In this document: positions 42,738 through 53,058 of the stretch, in pieces
Position numbering within the stretch: the first letter of the stretch is position 1
How the letters are laid out: each line of letters starts with the position of its first letter
NCBI GenBank assembly: GCA_963680875.1
Contig: OY804589.1
Span: 31,288,962 to 31,352,961, forward strand
Direction of reading: 5' to 3'
DNA from: Bathymodiolus brooksi
Lineage: Eukaryota; Mollusca; Bivalvia; Mytilida; Modiolidae
Length of the DNA stretch: 64,000 bases
The notes under the pieces: model-generated
Told to the model about the DNA's origin: nothing
What the model saw: only the letters and a program-made list of their open reading frames with translations
The model's database searches: none
Position numbers and translations under genes: made by a program

Positions 42738-42975
42738 TAATTTGCACAATTCAGGGACCCTTCTTTGATGCCATAAATTGCAATAAAATTTCATGCACAG
42801 AAAAAAAAAAAAAAAAAAAATAAAAATAACAGGAACGTGGACTTAAGCATATTATTTTTTCTATTATAAGGTACATGTAATTAAATTTTGCATTATTCAG
42901 GGACCATTCTTTGAAGCCATACATTGCAATAAAATTTTTAAGCATATTAATTTTTCTATCATAAGATATACGTTA
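42738..42975 (+). repeat. ~130-bp direct duplication
   Basis: ATTCAGGGACC(C/A)TTCTTTG...TTGCAATAAAATTT and AAGCATATTA(A)TTTTTCTAT(T/C)ATAAG occur twice. A poly-A run is at 42800-42822. Confidence 0.85.
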
Positions 42976-43116
42976 ATAAATTTAAATTCTTCCATCTTAA
43001 GACAGTATATCTGAAGTACCTTTGCAGGCTTTGGCCAAAAAATATTTGCAAACGGATTTTGTTTTACTTTGAAATAATTCGAGCATACATGTACATCTGT
43101 TTTTATTTTTAATTAC

Positions 43117-43378
43117 CTGTCTTTCGTTTCTTTGACATCTTGGAAGCATCTTGCACCGATGATGATGAAGTCGACGACGAAAAGCTATCACTACTAGCAG
43201 TTGACCCTGGGGTCGACACATTTCCGTATTTTACAGACGTTTCATTTCCGTTGTCATCTGAAACATTATACTGTCCGTTATTCTGTGGAACCATGAATCT
43301 CATCGGATCCGCATAAGCGTTTATATCACTATGCATATTCCTCACATAGTCCATTTCGACATAACCTCGGTTGTCCAT
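43117..43378 (-). CDS. THR: THR exon 1: start codon and N-terminal A/B domain
   Basis: Codes for residues 1-87 plus the first base of codon 88. The ATG at 43378 sits in a good context (A at -3, G at +4: AAAAATGGAC). The domain is low in complexity: an Asp/Asn/Tyr/Met-rich first half, then a Ser/Thr-rich stretch at about residues 55-74, ending in a basic cluster KMSKKRKT (80-87) that could act as a nuclear localisation signal. The donor is CAG|GTAATT at 43117/43116. The one-base overhang G joins CT of exon 2 to give Ala. A/B domains are poorly conserved, so this exon is assigned from its phase match, strand, position and from TR proteins also having a basic KRK segment before the YIPSY motif. 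Upstream non-coding exons are possible but not identified. Confidence 0.8.
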
Positions 43379-44700
43379 TTTTATCTATGTGTGTACGTAC
43401 GTACTTATCCGTGGTCAGAAAACAGATACGGTCAGTAAATGTTTGCCTGTTGTCCGTATTACATTTCACACCCTACTACAGGTTAAAACAAACAATATTT
43501 CCCTCTTGGAGAATACTGGATACCCTTCACTAAGACTCATTGACCTGACCTGATCGATCTGCAATCTCACAATGTTGATGTCGTGGTCACTTTCTCGACT
43601 ATTGACCACTGACGGTGATGTAATCGACTTTCCAGATGAATGGTGGACTTTACTATTTAAAGGTGAAAGGGGTGGTCAGGTTATATGGATGTTATTTTAT
43701 ACATGTATACTTTTTATATGATATGTATTTAATTTATATTGTAATATTTTATGTGGAATTTATTGTAAATTGTGTTTTATTTTAATAAATAGTTAAACAA
43801 AAATACTTGCCTCACCTAAAGGTCAGTTGTTTGCTTGTTACCTTTAAACCCCCGACATATTTTCTCAATGGACTAATCCATACGTCCAAATAATTAACCG
43901 TAATTCTATATATACTCATTTGAGGAAAAGTCGAATTAATTCGTTTTCCATGTCTAATATAATTTTTTTATTACAATTTAAAATTTTTACGGAATCATTT
44001 CCAAATTGTCCCCGTTTTTAGATTCAGTTTGGTCTCGCATTGGTGAGTTAAGGCCAACGGAGGACAAAGAGTATTACGCCGCCCAGACGTAGGTATTATT
44101 GATATTATTAACAACGGGTTAAAGGTCAAATATTTACACAAACCAATTGCGCAATTGATCGTAACGGTACATTCTGAACAAGCGCCATTAAAATATCGTT
44201 ATTTACTGGTCAACACGAGTGTTTCTATAATAACGTGTCCGATCCCACTGCTTAATTTATTGCAATAAAATATTATTAATACATATGTGCCTATATTCTT
44301 GGCAAGGCTTTTTATGAAATTTTTATGACATAACGGTTATAATCTCATATTAAATTCACCACCCCTCCCCCTACCCCCTCCCCCTACCCCCCCACCCCCC
44401 CCCCCCCCCCCACCCCCACCCCCACCCCAAACTAAACAACGTGTTTATAATGTCCTTGACACTTGGAAATGGAAACGAGATCTCATTCTGATTTTGTAAA
44501 CCCACCATTATAAAATTATCAATTGAAATTCTACTCTTTGACGATGTCACCTTAACTGATAAGCAAAATTTGCAAATTTACAAATCTGTACAACTGTACA
44601 TCAAACTAACAAAAAGTTTTACCCATATATGATCACACATGCTCCCCCTGTATAATTTCATGGTTTTTGTTTATCATTTTTCCTATTTCATAAGTAGTAT
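43379..44700. other. THR 5' flank, no other gene recognised
   Basis: A GTACGTACGTAC run (43391), overlapping AGGTCA half-sites (43541), a weak TATA-like element (43654) and a long C-rich tract (44360-44440). Confidence 0.4.
43541..43551 (-). promoter_or_regulatory. Overlapping AGGTCA half-sites upstream of THR start
   Basis: The minus strand reads AGGTCAGGTCA 163 nt upstream of the THR ATG, so two nuclear-receptor half-site sequences overlap. A weak TATA-like TTTAAATA lies at 43654-43661. Whether this region is promoter, 5' UTR or intron cannot be decided here; autoregulation is only a suggestion. Confidence 0.2.
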
Positions 44701-44701
44701 T

Positions 44702-44831
44702 CAGGGGCGGATCCAGCCCCCCCCCCCCCCCCTAAAATTGGTAAAAATATGATTTTTCACACGAAATATCCCCCAAAAAAAATAAAGTGCGGCCCCCCCC
44801 CCCCTAACTTGAAATCCTGGATCCGTCCCTG
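44702..44831 (+). mobile_element. MITE, CAGGGGCGGATCCAGC family, 5-bp TSD
   Basis: 130 bp, ends CAGGGGCGGATCCAG / CTGGATCCGTCCCTG, flanked by GTATT at 44697-44701 and 44832-44836. Confidence 0.8.
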
Positions 44832-45172
44832 GTATTACCGTATATCCACTGCTGAAATACAATCAATAGGTGAAATAAAATATAGAAATTATTAGTGATC
44901 AATATGAAATTTTCATGTGACAGGAATTAATTATGTTGTATATTGTATTCGACTATTGCTGACGTATGTATTATTGTTGTTGTTATTTATTATCAGGACC
45001 TTTGTAAGTTGATATAACTTGTGTCCGACCCAATAGTTAAAATGTTTACCAATAAAATATGTTTAATCTAATCTTTCGTCAGTAGTATGGCCTTATAAAC
45101 AACAATCACTCACTCACTATTCCATCATCACCAGCGTATCCATGGAGTTTACATCTAACAACTTATACCGGT

Positions 45173-45343
45173 ACATTATTCTAGAGCTTGCCCCCAGTAC
45201 AATGATTTTCTGGACAGAGCTCGGATGCTGACTCAAAAGCTACTCAAACAAGGCTATGTTGCTCCTAAGTTGAGGTCGTCGCTACAAAAATTCTACGGTC
45301 ATCATCATGATCTGGTTGACCCTTACGAAATATCCATATCTTA
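45173..45343 (+). pseudogene. C-terminal tail of a retroelement ORF
   Basis: Open frame ending in TAA at 45341: YSRACPQYNDFLDRARMLTQ, then KLLKQGY...SSLQKFYG...HDLVD. I recognise this as the C-terminal end of a reverse-transcriptase-bearing ORF common in bivalve and other invertebrate genomes; the element class is uncertain. It lacks everything upstream and is followed at once by the abundant 3' tail family, which links that tail to this ORF. Confidence 0.6.
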
Positions 45344-45399
45344 AACGACAATGGATATCTTACTTTTTACGTAGACTTTTACCGTACTTGACTGTATAT

Positions 45400-45560
45400 A
45401 TGAGTAACACGACGGGTGTCTTATAAGAAGCAGGAACTGCTTACCCTTCGCGAGCAACCGAGTTCATCCCCGTTTTTTTGTGATGGGGGCCGTGTTGATC
45501 ATCGTTTATTTTTTGGGGGGGTTTTGGGGTTTTTTGTGTGCTGTCCTATTATATGTCTTC
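45400..45560 (+). repeat. Retroelement 3' tail following the ORF end
   Basis: GAGTAACACGACGGGTG...GCAGGAACTGCTTACCCTTC...CGTGTTGATCATCG; matches 61270-61510. Confidence 0.6.
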
Positions 45561-45659
45561 ACGTTCTTAGTTTCCGACTGCGACCGTAAAACTTCTAAAG
45601 TGATGACTGTAACTTAACTACTAAGAACACTTGGTTCAGTATAGCTTCCTTAGTAGCCA

Positions 45660-45791
45660 CAGGACCGGCCTTAAGCCAATTGGACCCCGCGCTGGAGTTG
45701 TCTACTCTCACGTATTCAAGTACATACAACAACACACTGCAGGTTTTATAGAGAACAGCATTGGACCCTGTACCTCCTAACACCGGTCCTG
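45660..45791 (+). mobile_element. hAT-type MITE
   Basis: Ends CAGGACCGGCCTTAAG / CCTCCTAACACCGGTCCTG; interior CCCCGCGCTGGAGTTGTCTA as in 19159-19279. No clean TSD. Confidence 0.7.
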
Positions 45792-45799
45792 GTTAGCAG

Positions 45800-46203
45800 A
45801 AACTCCCTATCTTGTCTTATCACATAAGAAATGCATTAAGCCTACATTTCACCCCCAATTTAATCAATTCCACTTGTATTTGGGGGAATTGAAAGTGAAA
45901 AAGAGCCTGTTTTCAACTCCCTGGTGTTTTTAGACATTACAACCTAGGTTTAATCATCCACTTTGATTGAGCATCTGTTCGTGTGGAAAACTAACAAAGA
46001 CAGTCCCAGTTAAGTTAGTTTCAATTAAATCTAAATTGATGGTCAATATGGGGGCGTTTGAAAATCATCTATTTGAATTTGGAAATTAAACTTTGTGATC
46101 GTAAACACTAGTTTTTTTAAAAGAAAATTTAAACTGTGACAATTGCACGAGAATACGATTTTTTTAACTACTTGAATGAAAATAATTGCAACAGCAATAG
46201 AAG
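45800..46203. other. Intergenic, nothing recognised
   Basis: AT-rich with no repeat matches in the window. Confidence 0.35.
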
Positions 46204-46325
46204 GGGTTAGGGGTTATGGTATTTAGCGCCACTTTCAACAATATTTCAGTTATATCGTTGGCGGTCAGTTTTATTGGTGGAGGAAACCGGAGAAAATCAC
46301 AGAGTTGCCGCAAGTCACAGAAATT
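46204..46325 (-). mobile_element. V-SINE, 3' half
   Basis: Starts GGGGTTAGGGGTTATGG (telomere-like tail), then the tail and a shortened V-domain (GGAAACCGGAGAAAATCAC). Confidence 0.8.
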
Positions 46326-46436
46326 GAAAGTAGATCAGATGATAATATTTAACGTTAAAGGTTAATACCGAAACGAATAAAATTTAAATTCTACAAATTC
46401 ATCTTAGGATGTTTTAATTTTATTTGCTATCAATTT

Positions 46437-47172
46437 TCACCCCTTTCCACCAATTGGAGCCTCAATGGTACAGTCCTAATTCTGTGATATTAGTTTCTGT
46501 TACTCGCTGCATGGTCTTGAAGATACATTATTTTATGTGACATAACTTCCCCCCTCTCCCAATTGGAGCCTCAATTTACAGTCCTAATTCCGTGATATTT
46601 GTTTCTGTTCCTCGCTGGTCTTGAAAATTAATTATTTTATGTGACATAAGTGTTTGCTATTAATTCTGCACCCCCCCCCCCTCTTTTCCCCACTCCTTTC
46701 TCTCCCAATTGGAGCCTCTATGGTACAGTCCTAATTTCGTGATATTTGTTCCTGTTACTCGCTGCATGGTCTTGAAGATACATTATTTTATGTGACATAA
46801 CTTCCCCCCTCTCCCAATTGGAGCCTCAATTTACAGTCCTAATTCCGTGATATTTGTTTCTGTACCTCGCTGGTCTTGAAAATACATTATTTTATGTGAC
46901 ACAAGTGTTTGCTATTAATTCTGCACCCCCCCCTCTTTTCCCCACTCCTTCTTCTCCCAATTGGAGCCTCAATGGTACAGTCCTAATTTCGTGATATTTG
47001 TTCCTGTTAATCACATGTCTTGAAAATACATTATTTTACTGTGCTATTAATTCCCCCCTTCTTTTTTTCTTCCCCTCTCCCTATTGGAGCCTCAATTTAC
47101 AGTCTTAATTCCGTGATATTAGTTTCTGTTACTCGCTGGTCTTGAAAATACATTATTTTATGTGACATAACT
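46437..47172 (+). repeat. ~120-bp tandem repeat with dimeric higher order, 6 units
   Basis: Unit CCCAATTGGAGCCTCAAT...ACAGTCCTAATT(C/T)(C/T)GTGATATT...GGTCTTGAA(A/G)ATACATTATTTTATGTGACATAA region. Alternating short and long forms give a ~245-bp dimer repeated about 2.5 times. Confidence 0.9.
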
Positions 47173-47514
47173 GAAGGTCGAAACGCACATTAAACAGAAC
47201 GGTGATTTTATGGTAGTTTAGTTATCACCAATAATTAGCGAAAAGAGATCAGATTGGGACCTGAATCAAATTATTTTGACATCTTATCGCAAATTTGCGG
47301 TAATTTTTCGGGTAATGAGTTGCCTTGATGGATGTTTTGGCCATTTATGATTGGACGAGGCGCTGATGCTGAACGAAGCATTTCACCTACAAAGGGTGAC
47401 CTTGCCTCGACATCACATTACGTGCTTTTTAATTGCATGAATTTGAATTTCAAAATATTTATCTTGGACGTCAGATAACCTAGATCATAATTAATTAAGC
47501 CACAACATTTATTT

Positions 47515-48060
47515 AATAAAGGAAACATCGCATTCTTTGACGATTGCTGGTTTCCGAACGGAATTCACAAGCAAGTCCCGAATTTTATAGGGGGAAATCG
47601 TATGGTTGGTTTCCGAACGGAATTCCACAGGCAAGTCCCGACTTTTTATAGGGGAAATCGTATTGTTTGGCGATTGTTGGTTTCCGAATGGATTCCGCAG
47701 ACAAATCCTGAATTTGTATAGGCGAAAATCGTATTGTTTGGCGATTGTTGGTTTCCCGAATGGAATTCCACAGACAAGTCCCGAATTTTTATAGGCGAAA
47801 ATCGTATTGTTTGGCGATTGTTGGTTTCCGAATGAAATTTCACAGACAAGTCCCGAATTTTTATAGGGGGAAATCGTATTGCTGGTTTCCGAACGGAATT
47901 CCACAGGCAAGTCCTGAATTTTTATAGGCGAAAATCGTATTGTTTAGCGATTGTTGGTTTCCGAATGGAATTCCACAGACAAGTCCCGAATTTTTATAGG
48001 GGGAAATCGTATTGTTTGGCGATTGTTGGTTTCCGAACAGGATTCCACAGGAAAGCTCCA
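47515..48060 (+). repeat. ~65-70-bp tandem repeat, 8 copies
   Basis: Unit TTGGTTTCCGAACGGAATTC + CACAGGCAAGTCCCGAATTTTTATAGGGG + AAATCGTATTGTTTGGCGATTG region. Overlapping ORFs on both strands are artefacts. Confidence 0.95.
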
Positions 48061-48395
48061 AATGTCTTTTGGGCATTTATTTCACTTGAAATTGACGTTT
48101 AATTTCTGTTCGGATTTTTATAGTAAAATTAATTACACAATTTAATTCATTCTATCTATTAGATCATGGTCCGTCTGTGAACAGACAGCCTTCCTTTCAA
48201 TCTAAATCTTTGCAAAAGAATGAGTGATTGTTGTTTAACGCCACAATTAACCACGAAACTGTAGCTCTTATGGTCCTTCGGGTTCAATGAATGTTTTTCT
48301 ACAGGCTTCCATGGGTAATACTTTTGAATATTTATATTTACCTCCTTAAATGAGATAAATATTTATTGCTCTTAACTCCGCCCTTTGTTCCGGGT

Positions 48396-48572
48396 TTGGG
48401 TTATGGTGTTTAACGCCACTTTCAACAATATTTCAGTTATATCGTGACGGTCAGTTTTATTGGTAGAGGAAACCGGAGTACCCAGAGAAAACCACCGACT
48501 TGTCGCAAGTCACTGACAAGCTTCATCACATAATGTTGTGTCGAATACACGTCGCCTGAGCGGGGTTCGAAG
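48396..48572 (-). mobile_element. V-SINE, tail to B box
   Basis: Complete tail and V-domain (GGAAACCGGAGTACCCAGAG), breaking off at the B box complement GCGGGGTTCGAAGTCAG. Confidence 0.85.
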
Positions 48573-48591
48573 TCAGTGTATTTTCTCATCG

Positions 48592-48771
48592 AAACTAACG
48601 TTATGAGTTCGAATCCCGCTAATGGCGAGGTGTACTCGATATAACATTATGTGATAAAGTTTGACAGTGACTTGTGACAGATCGGTGGTTTTCTCCGGGT
48701 ACTCGAGAGTTTCCTCCTCCAATAAAATTGACCACCACGTTACAACTGAAATATTATTGAAAGTAGCGCTA
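48592..48771 (+). mobile_element. V-SINE, B box to tail
   Basis: Starts at the B box (TTATGAGTTCGAATCCCGCT) and ends GAAAGTAGCGCTAA against the outer palindrome arm. Confidence 0.85.
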
Positions 48772-48864
48772 AAAAAATCCGAACAGAAATTAAACGTCAA
48801 TTTCAAGTGATATAAATGTCCAAAAGACATTCGGAACTTTCCTGTGGAATCCCGTTCGGAAACC

Positions 48865-49488
48865 TAAATCTAGAACGTGTTTATTTGTATCCTCCTTCAA
48901 ATCAATCCCTTTAGGTCTCTGAGTTTCAAAGTGCCTATCATAATCAAGTGGCTGACGATTATATCACGTGTCTTTATGTAAGATGTATGTTTATTCTAAA
49001 ACATAGATGTCACAAAATAGCTTTGGCGTTTCTATCTTACATAATTAATGGTATAGTCGCACAAACGATTGAAAAATTACGATTTGGACGTTTTTGGGTG
49101 TCGCCATTTAGCGGAACTCTTTAGTATTGAAGAGCACAAAATGCATTATTCTATATATAAATCACACCATCTATTCCGGTGTCCTTGCGCCTGTAGATAA
49201 GAAATACGCTGATATCACATATTCTGAAATATTGTTGAAAGTGGAGTTAAACACCACAACCATAACTCCTACGTTGTACTATATTGATGGCTTGGTTATC
49301 ATTAATTTAAAAAAAAACATTTTTAGCTATGCCATAACTATCCGAATTTACGGAAGGGTGGAAGCCAGCAGAGTAAAAACAAACTGATAGATGAGGTCAC
49401 ATGCCATGGAACTGTCTGGAACTGACCTTAACGCTTAAGGTCGGGAGTGAAACTCGAACCCACGTGAGTAGTTTGGCTTGGTCACTCA
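48865..49488. other. Intergenic, one SINE tail only
   Basis: Contains a V-SINE tail-only copy at 49215-49270 (TTCTGAAATATTGTTGAAAG, GTGGAGTTAAACACC). Otherwise nothing recognised. Confidence 0.4.
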
Positions 49489-49560
49489 GAAATCTAAAAC
49501 CTTGGTCGATCAGAAATCAACGACCTTGGTCGGTTAGAAATCAACAACCTTGGAGACTCG
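49489..49560 (+). repeat. ~27-bp tandem repeat x3
   Basis: (A/C)GACCTTGGTCG(A/G)T(C/T)AGAAATCAA-type units. Confidence 0.75.
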
Positions 49561-49667
49561 ACCATCCGGGCACTTGTCCTATGTGTGACAAATATATTGT
49601 ACATGTATATATTACGCGTTAATGGTAGAAGTATGAATATACTAATGCACTTCAAAATGTTCAACAA

Positions 49668-49770
49668 CATGGCTGCCAACCGGAAATAAATTAAAAGACA
49701 AATCACGTGACCTAAGCTATGGATGCCAACCGGAAATAAATTAAAAGACAAATCACGTGACCTAAACTAT
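49668..49770 (+). repeat. 50-bp direct duplication
   Basis: GCCAACCGGAAATAAATTAA + AAGACAAATCACGTGACCTAA occurs twice, almost identical. Confidence 0.9.
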
Positions 49771-50400
49771 CTCCAATATAAACAATACGCGAGTAACAAA
49801 TAAAGTGATCGATGCAACGAGATAAAAGAAGAAATACAGAACAATACACCTCTAGTCGATTTTTTTTTCAAATAAAAATGAAACAATGAAACGGAAAATC
49901 CCGAACTCAAAGCGAATAACACCGAATCTTTAATCATTTGCCACTGCATGCGCATTTTCATTCATTGTGATCATCTGCTGCAAGAAATCCAAAGTTTTCA
50001 GCTGTAGAGTTTTAGGTAGTGTTATTTATAAGCTTGATATTTTGTAAACAAGAAGAACAATTACTGTTCTTCGGGAGAGTTTCAGGGTGCACCTGCCTCA
50101 TATTATTTAAAGCTTGTACTATATATATTATTACCCGATATAAATATTCCCTGCAATTCTACATGCAGAGATCTGATGAAAAGGGGATTGTCAATCCAGC
50201 ATCTAATATCGACATTATTAAAGCAATTCTGACACCACAAAGCTTATAAAATCATTTTATTTAAAGCTTGTACTATATATATTAGATATTTGATAATATG
50301 TTTTCGTAAGTGCTATAACTAGGCAGCTGCCACAACTTTATATAGAAATGTAGTCCGCTGGTAGAACAGGTAGGCGCATGATTTCATTCCATATTATACA
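49771..50400. other. Intergenic, nothing recognised
   Basis: A short duplication ATTTAAAGCTTGTACTATAT at 50106 and 50258. Confidence 0.35.
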
Positions 50401-50404
50401 TGTA

Positions 50405-50660
50405 TACCGTGAAAGTACTTTTATTCGGGGGTGCCAATTTTCGTGGTTCGTGCAAACATCCTGGGATCCTGGGTTCTTTATATTAGTGGTTTCATAATTT
50501 TCGTGGCCCGAGTAAACTTCCTGAGATCGTGGGTTTTTTATATTCGTGGTTCCATAATTGGCACAAAATAATAATATAGATATTTTGTAGTTCAATGGAC
50601 ATTATATTTCGTGCACAGTTTTAATGAAACACGAAATCCACGAAAATTGGATGGACTTGA
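50405..50660 (+). mobile_element. Dispersed MITE-like repeat (TTTTCGTGG family)
   Basis: Begins ACCGTGAAAGTACTTTTATT; ATTTTCGTGG(T/C)(T/C)CG(T/A)G occurs twice in ~67-bp units; ends ACACGAAATCCACGAAAATT. Confidence 0.5.
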
Positions 50661-50944
50661 AGGAAGTGCTGAGAGTTCAAATTCTTACTGAAGTGTAAAC
50701 ATCAGTGCCATTGCGCATGTAGTTCGGAAATTGGGACATGCATAATTAATGATGCTGGGAGACAAGCTGCACACAAAAAAAACCGAAAATACATGTTTTA
50801 TGCTCATGTTTTGAATGTAAATATTAAATTTCAACCCCAAATAAAACTTTCAAAATAATTACCAAACTCAACGACATTATATCTTTAAGTTGAATGTTGA
50901 CCATCACTGTTTAAACTTTCTTTTATATTTTTATTAGATTGGTT

Positions 50945-50997
50945 GACGATATAACTGAAATATTGTTGAAAGTGGCAGTAAACACCATAAACCATCA
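50945..50997 (+). mobile_element. V-SINE tail-only copy
   Basis: GACGATATAACTGAAATATT through AGTAAACACCATAAACC. Confidence 0.75.
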
Positions 50998-51164
50998 AAC
51001 CTGATTAAATTGAAATGTATTAAACGTGTTTTTCATAGAATCTCGGATAACTCAGATTTTCTGGAAAATGTGAAATTTTCATTGTAAAGAGTTGTGATAT
51101 ATTAACATGATTAAACTGAATCGTTTCCCTTATCCATGACCTAACACCATATTTTGACCTTAAA

Positions 51165-51390
51165 TAACACGAGTGGTGCCTCTTTTGTAGCATGAAATGT
51201 TGACCCTTCCGGAGAAAACGAGTTCACCCCCCGGGTTTTTATTAGGCTTTCGTGTTTCTCAATGTATATTCTTAGTGTTTTATGGACCATTGCTTGTTTT
51301 TCTTAGTCATTAAAAATTTCTATTGGCCATTTTGCATTGCCTGTCATTCGATTATCGGATTCTGATTACCTCTTTAGTAGCTTCAAATAG
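51165..51390 (+). repeat. Retroelement 3' tail fragment
   Basis: TAACACGAGTGGTGCCTC...TGTTGACCCTTCCGGAGAAAA...CGTGTTTCTCAATGTAT...TCTGATTACCTCTTTAG. Confidence 0.5.
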
Positions 51391-51530
51391 TTGGATTTAC
51401 AACTACCTGTGCAATCATTGCCTATCACCACTAAAGTTGTGAGTTCGAATCCAGTTCATGGCGAGGTGTACTTGATACAATATAATGTGATAAAGTTTGT
51501 CAGTGACTTTTGAAAGTGGCGTTAACATGC
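51386..51530 (+). mobile_element. V-SINE, head joined to tail, centre deleted
   Basis: AGTTGGATTTACAACTACCT, B box TGTGAGTTCGAATCCAGTTC, then GTCAGTGACTTTTGAAAGTG directly into GGCGTTAAC. Confidence 0.8.
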
Positions 51531-51636
51531 ACTATACGAACAAACATAAACCAACCATAATACTACATACACAGTGACACAAATAAATCTGTAAAGACAT
51601 TTTGTAGCTACCTAACAAATTCATCGCGATTGTATG

Positions 51637-52104
51637 TAATCTCTCATACAGAGTTGTCGGTCCTTGCAGGCTCTCTATCTCTGTAAACGTCTCAAAAGTA
51701 GTCCCACTATCGGACTATCAAACTAACCAAAAGATCTCCTTTCTTATCGTGTAGATATTCAAAAGCTTGCCTTTGACAGTCCCTCAACACGATGTTCTTG
51801 TCATAATCTTTAACAATTGTATCTAATGTTGACATTTTATCGAATGAATAAGTAAACCAAATTACTCAGAATAGGAAAACGTTTCACAAAAATATAGTCC
51901 CTATAAATATAGCTTTTTAAAATGGTATTTCGCCTCAAATAAAATCACATTTCACGTCAAAACTAAAGATATATGCAAAAAAGACGAATAGCGTCTTAGA
52001 AGCAAAATCTAGAGTATATTAATATTTTACAAGAATCTTGTAAAATCGAGACGCTTACAGAGATAGAGAGCCTGCAAGGACCGACAACTCTGTATGGGAG
52101 ATTG
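51637..52104. mobile_element. Mutator-type MITE, ~57-bp terminal inverted repeats
   Basis: Left AATCTCTCATACAGAGTTGT...CTCTATCTCTGTAAACGTCT; right end is its reverse complement (52049-52104). TTTTACAAGAATCTTGTAAAA beside the right arm is also inside the 53059 element. The TSD is not clear. Confidence 0.7.
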
Positions 52105-52134
52105 ATATCATAGCAGTCAGAAAACCGGAACCAA

Positions 52135-52232
52135 CCTCTCCTGCGCAAGTCACTAACAAACTTTATCACATCATGTTGTATCGAGTACACATCGACACTG
52201 ACGGGAATTGAATTCCCAACTTTTGTGGTTTT
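52135..52232 (-). mobile_element. V-SINE middle fragment
   Basis: GCGCAAGTCACTAACAAACT...ATCATGTTGTATCGAGTACA, then a B-box complement GGGAATTGAATTCCCAAC. Confidence 0.65.
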
Positions 52233-53049
52233 ATAATATAAACAAGTCAATTTATATACTAGTTGAATGAGGTTGATAATGTCATCTAAAATCTAAAATC
52301 ACAATGTGGGTGTGGGTTTTTTTTAATGTCAACATTATCATTTTTTTCATGCTTGTGGAGGTCAGTTGTTACTTGCATTGTTGAAGGAAACTGCAATACC
52401 CGTATAGAATCATAAAATCATATCATTGTTAAAACAACACGTAAATAAACTGGTACCCAATTCTAAAAAAAAAATCGCCTCAATCCCCATTCTGACAAAA
52501 CTCAAACTTCTGAACACAAAAATGACTACAGTTTATAGAATCGGTTAATGGGTTTCCAATCCTTGCTTTGTACAAATGTAGATCTCCATCGGCAAAATAG
52601 AATACAACAACAAACAAACAAAATTACAACGATTCGCTTAGCAAGATTTCAGTGTGTTGTGGAAAATAGCGACAGCATAAACATGAACGGTACACAATCA
52701 GGGTCAGTTTATATAATGTTGTGGTTGATGAGCTTATCGACTAACCATGATTAACGTATACTGTTATTCCCACGATAATGGTAACGGTATAACGCGGACG
52801 TGAAAGAGGACATCCATGAAAATAATGATTTGAACGACGCTTGCAGTTTACTGTTCTTTTTAGTAAAACCTTGGGTGTTGTGTTGGACTTTTTAGTATTG
52901 CAGGATGATTACAGTGTACGTACAATGTCAACAAAATAAATTGTATTGGTATTCACTGTGATTGAATGTATTATGTATAAAGTTCAAGATTGAGACTCGA
53001 TCTTCTTCACAACAACGCTGCTCATCCAATTGTGTGATTGGAAATACTT
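52233..53049. other. Intergenic, nothing recognised
   Basis: AT-rich. A 68-codon ORF at 52548 has no family motif. Confidence 0.35.
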
Positions 53050-53058
53050 GCATGTCTG

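Larger units (their letters stand above)
4882..43378 (-). other. THR: Thyroid hormone receptor homologue gene, 5 exons, 3' part off window
   Basis: A ligand-regulated nuclear transcription factor gene of nuclear receptor subfamily 1, group A type. Five exons with consensus GT/AG borders were read directly on the minus strand: 43378-43117, 18003-17885, 16796-16655, 8285-8080, 5001-4882. Phases are compatible throughout (split Ala at codon 88, split Leu at codon 175, other junctions in phase 0), giving 283 continuous codons. Introns are about 25.1 kb, 1.09 kb, 8.4 kb and 3.1 kb; the next exceeds 4.9 kb and leaves the window. Family assignment rests on the P-box CEGCKGFF, the YIPSY motif just before the first finger, the finger-2 pattern and the AKRKLI(E)xNR hinge, all typical of TR. 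The C-terminal LBD (DQIxLLK region, coactivator groove, AF-2 helix) is not in the window. Introns are filled with mobile elements; an antisense gypsy element sits in intron 1. Confidence 0.93.
48028..48864. repeat. Large imperfect palindrome containing two opposed SINEs
   Basis: Outer arms 48028-48120 and 48772-48864 are inverted copies (GGTTTCCGAAC...TTCTGTTCGGATTTTT). Inner arms are V-SINE pieces at 48396-48572 (minus) and 48592-48771 (plus). A 277-bp segment (48121-48395) is present only on the left side. Confidence 0.85.

Noticed and set aside
47509..48076. Overlapping repeat ORFs on both strands
   Set aside because: Products of the 65-70-bp tandem array; frames shift between units.
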